Positions 1 to 6,577 of a stretch of DNA of 9,786 nt are shown here, piece by piece. A program made the translations under genes and the position numbers. The notes under the pieces were generated by a model that saw only the letters and a program-made list of their open reading frames with translations, was not told the DNA's origin and searched no databases. Origin of the DNA: MGR-bin208 sp043779285 (lineage in GTDB: Bacteria; Bacteroidota; Bacteroidia; Chitinophagales; Chitinophagaceae); the NCBI GenBank assembly GCA_043779285.1, contig JAYWEL010000149.1, positions 1 through 9,786 on the forward strand. Reading direction: 5' to 3'. Each line of letters begins with the position of its first letter. The stretch's first letter is position 1.

Positions 1-362
1 AATTTAATTTTGGCGCCAACCAGGCAATAGATTTCCGGTTTAATCTGATCCTGCTCATGTCACGTATTGGAGGAAAAGAATTGAATGCTTTATCAACCAG
101 TTTCTTTGCAGAAATAATTGAGCAGAATAAGTTTAATGGTGTAACCAGCAAAGTATATGGCATTGCAGAAGAAGGTAATTTTTATCGGGCCAAAACGGCC
201 ATACCTTCAACTTTAACTGAATCACAAGATTTGAATGCAAGGGCATTTATAATATGGCAGGCTTGCCGTAAAAAGGAAGGAGAACAAGGAGTACAAAAAT
301 GGAAAGCAATGGATGAATTTATAACACATGATTTCAATTATATATTTTACCTGCCTAATTAA
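1..362 (+). CDS. C-terminal part of an unrecognised protein (5' end outside window)
   Basis: The reading frame is open from the first complete codon (base 3) to TAA at 360-362, so this is the 3' end of a gene that begins left of the window. The ATG at 57 is more likely internal, because the frame upstream of it (FNFGANQAIDFRFNLILL) reads as ordinary protein without a break. About 119 residues are visible. They are soluble in character, mixed alpha/beta, with aromatic residues near the end (FNYIFYLPN). I recognise no motif or family and assign no function. The stop codon shares one base with the ATG of the next gene (TAATG), which suggests translational coupling and a shared operon with the membrane protein downstream. 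Confidence 0.6.
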   Translation, partial: FNFGANQAIDFRFNLILLMSRIGGKELNALSTSFFAEIIEQNKFNGVTSKVYGIAEEGNFYRAKTAIPSTLTESQDLNARAFIIWQACRKKEGEQGVQKWKAMDEFITHDFNYIFYLPN

Positions 363-1165
363 TGAAGAAATATAATTCTATATACTATTTACTTTTTATC
401 CTGCTGGTTATGGGCACCTTTGCTTCCATGGCCCAGAATAGCTATGGCCTGAAGATTATGGGTGGGGTTGCCTTTGTTTTTGGGTTATTATTTTTTATGG
501 AGTTTTTTATTGCTATCAGGAGAAAAGAAAAAGAAGATCTTTTTACAATATTAGAACCGGTTTGTCTTTTTGTGCTTTCCCTCGTTTTCGGTCTCCGGGT
601 TTTTTATATTCATTTTAATTTTGTTGAAATCTTATTTGGTGCAGCGGCAGTATTGCTTGCCATTATTTACTTGCGGAAAATGATTATTCGCTATCGTCAG
701 TTTGAAAAAAAGAATAAAGTATTGTCAGTTTTGGTTATTGTATTTCACTTAAGTGTTGTGCTCTTTCTTGCTTCTCTGGCACTGGTCCCATTTTTCCCAA
801 TGGTTGCGGAATCTACCGGTATCGGTTCATTTGCGTTATTACTGGTTTTCATTATTGCAGGATTTTTAAAAAAGAATTTATTGGTAGAAGGAGAATCAGT
901 TTCTGCCTTCACGATGGTCAGGCAATACAAAGGTCATCCTGTAATTATCATTACAATGATCATCATGTTCTCTTTTTATATTGGCTTTAATAAAATAGGC
1001 TTGCTCCCGGGAATTTATTCAGATGAATACCCAAGAGCTTATTTTAAATTGGTGGATGATGCTACAACAGGAAAAGAAAAAGCTGTTGAAGGAAAATACA
1101 AACATGAAGAGTTTATGGAGCAATATGAAGAATTCTTGAATCATAATCAAATCAAGAATCAATAA
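362..1165 (+). CDS. Seven-helix integral membrane protein of unknown function
   Basis: The 267-residue product has about seven hydrophobic segments (roughly residues 6-23, 30-51, 61-81, 87-106, 119-145, 154-170 and 192-211). They are separated by short basic loops such as RRKEKED (53-59) and RQFEKKNK (112-119). A charged, Glu/Lys-rich tail of about 50 residues follows (220-267). No transporter, kinase or enzyme motif is recognisable. The ATG overlaps the stop of the preceding gene by one base, so the two are probably co-translated. The gene converges on the sulfur-gene block and shares no obvious theme with it. The inner-membrane location is clear from hydropathy; the function is not known. 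Confidence 0.75.
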   Translation: MKKYNSIYYLLFILLVMGTFASMAQNSYGLKIMGGVAFVFGLLFFMEFFIAIRRKEKEDLFTILEPVCLFVLSLVFGLRVFYIHFNFVEILFGAAAVLLAIIYLRKMIIRYRQFEKKNKVLSVLVIVFHLSVVLFLASLALVPFFPMVAESTGIGSFALLLVFIIAGFLKKNLLVEGESVSAFTMVRQYKGHPVIIITMIIMFSFYIGFNKIGLLPGIYSDEYPRAYFKLVDDATTGKEKAVEGKYKHEEFMEQYEEFLNHNQIKNQ

Positions 1166-1170
1166 CCTGG

Positions 1171-1199
1171 AAATTAAGTAGAGAGATCTGCTTTAATTT
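1171..1199. terminator. Hairpin between convergent genes, candidate bidirectional terminator
   Basis: A 12-bp imperfect stem (1171-1182 with 1187-1199, one bulged T and one G-T pair) closes on the four-base loop GAGA, a GNRA-type tetraloop. It lies 6 bases after the membrane-protein stop and 17 bases beyond the porin stop on the other strand. The stem's outer arms are A/T-only, so either strand ends in a U-rich arm. There is no long separate U tract, so the terminator role is inferred from position and fold. Confidence 0.45.
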
Positions 1200-1215
1200 A
1201 AATGCCCTTTGATTT

Positions 1216-2640
1216 TTAAAAATGAAAATTCAACACAAAATTATAGTGTAGCATATTCACTTTATTGAGTTCGTATTTTTTGTTCCCGTAGGTTTCTCCG
1301 TTTTTTATTTTTCCCGAAACCAAAAGCTGTGCTTCCAATCCTTTCATTAAACCAGCAAATGAATAACGAATATCGGCATTCATCTGTGTGTAGGATGGCA
1401 TTCCATATTTATTCAATCGGTAATTTTTTACATCAGGCAATTGGTAGTAACCCGCAGCCAGCGAGGTTTTCAGTCTTGACTTGGGGATATTGTAGTTAAC
1501 CTTTCCCATGATGGCATGCACATCGCCAAACCCCTCATTCCGTTCGCGGGGCAGAAAAGTAAAGAACGGATCCCGTCCCCATTCGCGGGGCATCAGGTAA
1601 CGACCATGTGCCGTAATGCGGTTGTAGTTAACCGAAGTTTCCCATTGTTTATTTTTCCATCCTGCTTTTGCACCAAAGGCCATGGCTTTGCCTGCTTTTT
1701 CAAAATAGGTTTTTTCTGCATCTGCATGACCGCCATTTTTGATTGCATCCTGACGGATGAATTGCGCCGATGCAAAAATGCTGTTCTTGTTTTTTAGTGG
1801 GAAGTTCAGGTCGGTTTGTAACATCGCCGAATTAAAAATATTTTCTGCAAATAAATTCCATGCATGCAATTTGATATTTGTATTCACATCAACATGTGCA
1901 GCCAGCATAAAAAGTCCTTTGCTTTCCAGATTATTTCTGTACTGAGATTTTGTACCATCGATATTTATACCGGCTGAATAAATGCCCATGGATTCTGCAA
2001 CAGAATACCACTGGGTGGTGCTTCTTGGCGAAATGGCATAGATCCATCCGGCTTCGAATTTGGTTTTTTTCAATTCATCCAATTCAATCCAGATTCCTTC
2101 CACACCTGTTGGACGCATCCGCCCATCTTGTAAATTGATGAATGGCGTATTGATCAGTTGCCTTCCGAAAATAATGGAAGATTTTTTGAAATTATATTTA
2201 AGTTGAAATTCTTCCAGGCGGTCCAGGTCCTTTTTATTGGCCGGATCTTCCACATCAAATAACCCTATTTCATATCGGTTAAATTGTCCTGTCAGGGAAT
2301 CGGCTTTTGTAAAATCGGAAGAACCAATATTGAAAATATAAAACCCACTCAATACAAATTGAAAGCCATGGAATTTGGCAGTTTCATATCGGAGTCCGCC
2401 TCCAACGGCGTTTGCATAATAATCGCTAAGCCCTTTTTGATTTTGGGTTTGGGAAAAATAATAACGGAAATGACCGTTAAAGTGGCCTCTTTTAAAAGCA
2501 GACAAAATGGAACTGCTGTCTTCGGTCACTATTTTTTTACCCTGATACATTTCTGCTTTCTCCGAAATTTCCTGATGCTGTGCATGTACAAAACCGATAC
2601 TAAATAATATGGAAATTGTAAAACTGAATATCCTTTTCAT
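1216..2640 (-). CDS. OprD-like outer-membrane porin
   Basis: The 474-residue product starts with a Sec signal peptide (MKRIFSFTISILFSIGFVHA, cleavage probably after Ala20). It continues as alternating amphipathic beta strands and ends in FNFHF, a terminal-Phe signature of outer-membrane barrels. Stretches GLRYETAKFHG (82-92), FGRQ (158-161), TPFINLQDGRMRP (165-177) and SPRST (204-208) resemble OprD-type channels that pass small anionic or organic solutes. The frame stays open upstream to 2853, but ATG at 2640 is preferred: it gives a clean signal peptide, has AAGGAG 11 bases upstream, and avoids overlap with the SoxB-like gene. It follows that gene by 32 bases and is probably the last gene of the operon. 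A role in moving thiosulfate or tetrathionate across the outer membrane is inferred from context only. Confidence 0.8.
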   Translation of the reverse strand: MKRIFSFTISILFSIGFVHAQHQEISEKAEMYQGKKIVTEDSSSILSAFKRGHFNGHFRYYFSQTQNQKGLSDYYANAVGGGLRYETAKFHGFQFVLSGFYIFNIGSSDFTKADSLTGQFNRYEIGLFDVEDPANKKDLDRLEEFQLKYNFKKSSIIFGRQLINTPFINLQDGRMRPTGVEGIWIELDELKKTKFEAGWIYAISPRSTTQWYSVAESMGIYSAGINIDGTKSQYRNNLESKGLFMLAAHVDVNTNIKLHAWNLFAENIFNSAMLQTDLNFPLKNKNSIFASAQFIRQDAIKNGGHADAEKTYFEKAGKAMAFGAKAGWKNKQWETSVNYNRITAHGRYLMPREWGRDPFFTFLPRERNEGFGDVHAIMGKVNYNIPKSRLKTSLAAGYYQLPDVKNYRLNKYGMPSYTQMNADIRYSFAGLMKGLEAQLLVSGKIKNGETYGNKKYELNKVNMLHYNFVLNFHF

Positions 2641-2651
2641 AAAACCAAACA

Positions 2652-2657
2652 CTCCTT
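2652..2657 (-). promoter_or_regulatory. Shine-Dalgarno site that fixes the porin start
   Basis: AAGGAG on the minus strand lies 11 bases before the ATG at 2640. Clear Shine-Dalgarno sites are absent from the other starts I examined here, so this one is useful: it supports the signal-peptide start rather than the 71-codon upstream extension that would run into the SoxB-like gene. Confidence 0.55.
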
Positions 2658-2672
2658 TTCTAATTTTTATTT

Positions 2673-4367
2673 TTAACGAAATTGATAATCTACGCCGGTT
2701 ACTTGAGTCAATAATGTTTGTGGCCCGTCGAGGATTTTTGCAGCTACAGGTGGGGTAGGTGTTACCGGCGAATTGGCTGCCAGATATTCTTTCATCACCG
2801 AATGCAAAGTATGTGGGGTGTTTTTTGCATCGATTACATTCTTCATTCGGCAAAGCATGTCTGCCGGATCACCGTCCCGTTCGCAGGCACAAATAGAATA
2901 GGTCTTATTCATGTCCAATGGCTGATCGCCGATGCTTACCTGCTGCAATCTTTTCCCTTTTTCGGCAAATGCATTGAAGGATATTTTCATTCCCTTGAAT
3001 TTGATCACCCATCCGCCAAAACGCTCGGATGCTTCTTTAGCAAATACATTATTCAATTCTTTTTCCAACCACTCATTCAATTGTTTTCCGGTAACGTTGC
3101 CTGTACGTACAAAACTATCCACGGGTAACATGTCGAAAATAAATCCATGTGTGATGGGTATATTACCTGTATGGTCCGGCGTAGTACGGGGAGGGCAAAA
3201 CCGGAATCCATTAGATAAAACAATGTCGATGTCATTCATCTTCCAATCCAATGCGTCCAGTATCATCGTGTCTATCGGATTTTCTACAACAAAATAACGG
3301 TAGAGTGGGATGGTACTGTAACCGGCAATTTTATAAATCTCTTCTTCGAAAGGTTGCTCATTGTTTTTAATCAATGCCGTCATTTCTTTAGATGCCTTAT
3401 AATTGTTGCTGCTTATTTCTACCAACTCATAATCGTCTTGTATAACCTTGCCATGCTGTATGGTTAAATTCAGTTTCCCTACAAACGATCCGAATGCACC
3501 GGGTTCTACTACTTTAGCATATTTGCAAACAATGGGTTTGCGAACTCTTTCATGTGTATCGCCACCGAGTATATAATCAACGCCTTTGCATTCTTCCAAA
3601 TTGGCCAGATGAATTTGTTGCGATAAACCAAGATGAGCCACTACCAGCACATAGGCACATTGTTCCTGATTGCGCAGCACATCAACATAATGTGCCAGAT
3701 TTTCTTCGGGCTTGGTATAAATAATTCCTTTGCTATAATTGGGTGATTGGCGAATAGGTACCAACGGGTCTGTATAGCCCAAAAATCCAATCTTGACACC
3801 GTTCACCTGCCAGATATAATATGGTGGGAAAATCAGTTCTCCTTTTTTATTGTCGCCTAAGTCGTGATACATATTGGCACAAACCTTAGGTGCGTTAAGT
3901 GATCCCAATAAGGTTTGCATGGCTTTTTTATAATAGATCACTTCCCAGTTGCCCGGCAAATACAAATCGTAACCCAAGGCATTCAAAATGGGCACCATGG
4001 CTTTGCCGGTTGTTTTTACAGATAGTTCACTGCCCTGAAACATATCGCCGGTATCAATTAAAAATGTATTCGAATTTTTCTTCCGTTGCTTTTGCAGATA
4101 TGTAGCCAAATGTGCATAGCCACCGGTTTTGCGAAATACGGCTTTTTCGTTTTCCCAAAACAATTCATCATGGGGATGCACCTGGCAGTGTACATCGGTG
4201 GTTTGCAGAATGGAAATAGTGAAGGCTTTATCACTTGAAGTAATTTCACTTAATTCTTTTTCTTTTAAAGCCTCTGCTACCGATACAATAGGAGTAGTAG
4301 CCAGCAAACCTGCGCCACCGATAGTACTTAGTTGTTTGATGAAATTTCTTCTGTTATTGTTGCTCAT
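2673..4367 (-). CDS. Tat-exported SoxB-like metallophosphoesterase / 5'-nucleotidase family
   Basis: The 564-residue protein opens with a twin-arginine signal (NRRNFIK, 5-11, then a hydrophobic stretch to about 30), so it is exported folded, as known SoxB proteins are. A calcineurin-like metal domain follows: TTDVH (D58, H60), DTGDMFQGS (D108), GNWE (139-142), AHLG (H245) and GGDTHE (268-273). The second domain (about 350-530) is of the 5'-nucleotidase C-terminal type (LSNGFRF 384-390, GNVTGKQLNEWLE 423-435). The Trp in GNWE, where ordinary nucleotidases have His, is the feature that points to SoxB, which hydrolyses sulfate off SoxY-bound sulfur. The usual GHTH motif reads GDTH here, which is unusual. 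No SoxYZ is visible, so the substrate is open. A divergent nucleotidase is the alternative. It lies between a TsdA-like cytochrome and a porin. Confidence 0.78.
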   Translation of the reverse strand: MSNNNRRNFIKQLSTIGGAGLLATTPIVSVAEALKEKELSEITSSDKAFTISILQTTDVHCQVHPHDELFWENEKAVFRKTGGYAHLATYLQKQRKKNSNTFLIDTGDMFQGSELSVKTTGKAMVPILNALGYDLYLPGNWEVIYYKKAMQTLLGSLNAPKVCANMYHDLGDNKKGELIFPPYYIWQVNGVKIGFLGYTDPLVPIRQSPNYSKGIIYTKPEENLAHYVDVLRNQEQCAYVLVVAHLGLSQQIHLANLEECKGVDYILGGDTHERVRKPIVCKYAKVVEPGAFGSFVGKLNLTIQHGKVIQDDYELVEISSNNYKASKEMTALIKNNEQPFEEEIYKIAGYSTIPLYRYFVVENPIDTMILDALDWKMNDIDIVLSNGFRFCPPRTTPDHTGNIPITHGFIFDMLPVDSFVRTGNVTGKQLNEWLEKELNNVFAKEASERFGGWVIKFKGMKISFNAFAEKGKRLQQVSIGDQPLDMNKTYSICACERDGDPADMLCRMKNVIDAKNTPHTLHSVMKEYLAANSPVTPTPPVAAKILDGPQTLLTQVTGVDYQFR

Positions 4368-4370
4368 GTC

Positions 4371-4524
4371 AATTATGAATTATCAATTACGAATTACGAA
4401 TTACGAATGTTGAATTACTAGTTATCAATTAGGAATTACAAATTATTAATTACGATTTTTATAAAAATGTCTTCTAACTCTCAACTCTGAATTCGTAATT
4501 CGTAATTCAACATTCGTCATTTAT
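4371..4524. repeat. 22-unit 7-base-phased AT-rich tract with inverted arms
   Basis: The whole intergenic region between the cytochrome and SoxB-like genes falls on an uninterrupted 7-base grid. Units 1-12 (4371-4454) are variants of AATTACG. Two units form the perfect palindrome ATTTTTATAAAAAT (4455-4468). Units 16-22 (4476-4524) are of the type AATTCGT or AACTCTC, the opposite orientation. The 15-base sequence at 4403-4417 (ACGAATGTTGAATTA) recurs as an exact reverse complement at 4503-4517, and ACGAATTACGAATT at 4389-4402 recurs inverted at 4490-4503. The last unit overlaps the cytochrome stop codon (4521-4523). It could fold in the intercistronic mRNA or act as a repeated intergenic element; function is unknown. 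Confidence 0.8.
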
Positions 4525-5570
4525 TTCTTCAAACTCTCTGCAATTTCTTTAAACGGTCCGTACTTGTGTTGCTTCTCCGGAAATTTATCTGCATAGGGTC
4601 CGAAAGGATGATCGACCGGTTTTTTCGAAATATCGGGCCAGTCTTTTGGCGTGTTTATATGCGGTCTTGATTGCGAGTTTACATAAGCTGCCACATCCCA
4701 TGCTTCTTCATCGGTCAGTTGCGGGTTTTGATAGGTTGCTCCCTGCGGCATATTGTACTTTACAAATTTTGCAAAATTGCTTATCCGATACAGACCTGCG
4801 CCATCATTATAACTTTGCTTGCCCCATAATGCAGGGAATGTAAATTCTGTTTTATCCGGATTAAAAACGCCTTCGCCATTTGCCTGATGGCAGCTTTCAC
4901 ATTTTGCAGCATATACCGCCAATCCTTTTTTCGGATCTGTGGCACGGTCCATATAAGCCAGATCTTTAAAGCCCGAACCTTCTGCTTTTTTACCTTTTTC
5001 TACATTGGTTCCCAGAAAATTTATATAAGCAACAATGGCCTGCATTTCTTTCCCGGCAGTATCTAATGCTTTGCCATTTAAACTGCGTTCAAAGCAATCA
5101 TTGACTCTTTTATATACATTTTCTATGGCGCCACTTCTTGTTCTGAATTTTGGATAAAGAGAAGCTACAGAGCCATAATTATTACCAAACACTGCTGTGC
5201 CAGCCTGCAGGTGACAGTTCTGGCAGTTCATGCCATTACTGATTTTTAATACTGATCCATTGGGGCCAAGATATTTTGCAGTATGGGCAATCAAATCTTT
5301 TCCATACTCTACCTGTTCTTTTTGTTTGGTATCGGTGATGCTGCTAAGGTCTGGTGCTATCCAATAAGCAGTTTCATCTTTTTTAATATCAGATTTAATG
5401 GCATCAGTTTTTGCTGTTTTATCTTTTGTGTTGTCGGGTTGATTGCTGTAATAAAAAACAAAAGGCATGGCAATAAGGCCAATCAACAAAACGATGATTA
5501 TGAAAAATAAGTTTTTGACAATAGGAATGAGCCCTTCTTGTAACTTATCGTTATCCTCTGCTGAATTCAT
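4521..5570 (-). CDS. tsdA: TsdA-like di-haem cytochrome c (thiosulfate dehydrogenase / tetrathionate reductase type), membrane-anchored
   Basis: The 349-residue protein has one N-terminal membrane helix (about 17-41), a charged linker, and two cytochrome c domains facing the periplasm. Haem 1 binds at CQNCH (116-120) in the context NCHLQAGT. Haem 2 binds at CESCH (224-228). Between them is NDCFERSLNG (157-166); in TsdA enzymes a Cys at this place (here C159) is the distal ligand of the catalytic haem. M274 in YNMPQG is the likely distal ligand of the second haem. TsdA enzymes couple two thiosulfates to tetrathionate with release of two electrons, some running in reverse. The two-domain order, the Cys ligand and the sulfur neighbours support the call. 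A general c-type cytochrome or SoxA relative is the alternative. It follows the YeeE/YedE pair by 18 bases. Confidence 0.8.
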   Translation of the reverse strand: MNSAEDNDKLQEGLIPIVKNLFFIIIVLLIGLIAMPFVFYYSNQPDNTKDKTAKTDAIKSDIKKDETAYWIAPDLSSITDTKQKEQVEYGKDLIAHTAKYLGPNGSVLKISNGMNCQNCHLQAGTAVFGNNYGSVASLYPKFRTRSGAIENVYKRVNDCFERSLNGKALDTAGKEMQAIVAYINFLGTNVEKGKKAEGSGFKDLAYMDRATDPKKGLAVYAAKCESCHQANGEGVFNPDKTEFTFPALWGKQSYNDGAGLYRISNFAKFVKYNMPQGATYQNPQLTDEEAWDVAAYVNSQSRPHINTPKDWPDISKKPVDHPFGPYADKFPEKQHKYGPFKEIAESLKK

Positions 5571-5588
5571 TTACGTTCGTTTTATAAA

Positions 5589-6002
5589 TTAATGAGGTAG
5601 TTTATCTCTAAAAAATCCATACAAATAAGTGCCCATTATTGCAAAAAGAAATACAATACCCATTGATAAATAACCATACCCAATATTCACTACCATGGGT
5701 CCCGGACAAGCTCCGCTTAATGCCCATCCCAGGCCAAAAATAGTTCCACCAACCAAATAACGGATGATTGATTTTTCTTTTGGGTGAAAAAGAATCGGAT
5801 TACCATGAAAGTCCCTTAATTTGAATTTTTTTATCAATGCTACACCAATAGTACCTAATATTACTGCTGTACCAATTATTCCGTACATGTGAAAAGCCTG
5901 AAAGCGAAACATTTCCTGAATCCTGAACCAGGATATGGCTTCTGATTTAGCCATTACAATGCCGAAAACAATACCGAGTAAAAGAAATTTTACAAATTTC
6001 AT
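5589..6002 (-). CDS. YeeE/YedE-type sulfur transport protein, second half (PmpB/DUF6691-like)
   Basis: The 137-residue membrane protein has about four helices (roughly 4-18, 38-57, 80-96 and 108-131). It carries the signature GLGWALSGACPGP (90-102), with C99 in the conserved GACPGP loop. This matches the short YeeE/YedE half-proteins, which pair with a second half encoded next door. The full-length YeeE relative is a thiosulfate importer that passes thiosulfate along a row of cysteines, so a sulfur anion or sulfane-sulfur substrate is likely by family. Only 4 bases separate it from the partner gene upstream. The direction of transport and exact substrate cannot be read from the sequence. Confidence 0.85.
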   Translation of the reverse strand: MKFVKFLLLGIVFGIVMAKSEAISWFRIQEMFRFQAFHMYGIIGTAVILGTIGVALIKKFKLRDFHGNPILFHPKEKSIIRYLVGGTIFGLGWALSGACPGPMVVNIGYGYLSMGIVFLFAIMGTYLYGFFRDKLPH

Positions 6003-6006
6003 ATCA

Positions 6007-6564
6007 TTAAAAAATTAAAGGGAGAATAAGAAAAGTCATTATCAAACCGCCGATAAAAAATCCAATAACGGCTATTAGTGAAGGCATTTGCAAATCAGAT
6101 AATCCACTGATAGCATGGCCCGAAGTACAGCCACCGGCGTAACGGGAGCCAAAGCCCACCATCAGGCCACCCATTGCCAAAAGCAAAAATCCTTTTATTG
6201 AAAATACGGCATCCATGCTAAACAACTCGGCAGGTTGTAAAGAAACTGGTGCAGCAATGCCAAGCTTTGCCAAATCAATTATGGTGGCCTGTGAAATTCC
6301 TACCAGAGCATCTGTTGACAGAAATTGCTTTGCAAAAAATCCGCCAACAATTGCACCTACTAAAAAAACCAAATTCCATGTCTGACTTTTCCAGTTAAAA
6401 TCGAAAAACTTAGTTTTTTTTCCCAATCCGGCAGCGGCACAGATAGTTCTTAAATTAGCTGAAAAACCAAATGATTGTCCAAAATACAATAGGAAAAACA
6501 TGATTGATGCAATTAATGTTCCTGAAAACCACCACGACCATGTTTGTGTTATAAATTCTATCAT
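6007..6564 (-). CDS. YeeE/YedE-type sulfur transport protein, first half (PmpA-like)
   Basis: The 185-residue membrane protein has an amphipathic N-terminus and about four to five helices (roughly 12-32, 64-79, 122-140 and 160-183). It carries GSRYAGGCTSGHAISG (139-154), the hallmark YeeE/YedE loop with C146. A second Cys (C42) sits in a matching N-terminal position (NLRTICAA), as in relatives where cysteines line the substrate path. Together with the 137-residue partner it would make one complete transporter, split into two genes. It starts 13 bases after the universal stress protein gene and runs within 4 bases of its partner, so stoichiometric co-expression is expected. Thiosulfate or a related sulfur species is the likely cargo by family and neighbours. 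Confidence 0.87.
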   Translation of the reverse strand: MIEFITQTWSWWFSGTLIASIMFFLLYFGQSFGFSANLRTICAAAGLGKKTKFFDFNWKSQTWNLVFLVGAIVGGFFAKQFLSTDALVGISQATIIDLAKLGIAAPVSLQPAELFSMDAVFSIKGFLLLAMGGLMVGFGSRYAGGCTSGHAISGLSDLQMPSLIAVIGFFIGGLIMTFLILPLIF

Positions 6565-6577
6565 TAGTTCTGTTGTA

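Noticed and set aside
57..59. ATG at 57 as the true start of the first gene
   Set aside because: The same frame is open to the left window edge with protein-like content, so the gene most likely begins outside.
1516..2607. Several plus-strand ORFs opposite the porin
   Set aside because: Short, unstructured translations antisense to a convincing beta-barrel gene; no start context or motif.
2641..2853. 71-codon upstream extension of the porin frame
   Set aside because: It overlaps the SoxB-like coding end, is Cys/Arg-rich and unlike an export signal, and the internal ATG at 2640 has a Shine-Dalgarno site and a clean signal peptide.
2718..3297. Two overlapping plus-strand ORFs opposite the SoxB-like gene
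   Set aside because: They are antisense to a gene with clear family motifs, have Cys/His/Phe-rich compositions typical of shadow frames, and show no domain.
2673..4367. Calling the SoxB-like gene plain soxB
   Set aside because: The GDTH change and absence of SoxYZ in view make a true sulfur-carrier hydrolase unproven, so no gene symbol is given.
4371..4524. CRISPR array or insertion-sequence ends as an explanation of the heptad tract
   Set aside because: Units are 7 bases with no unique spacers, and no transposase or target-site duplication is visible.
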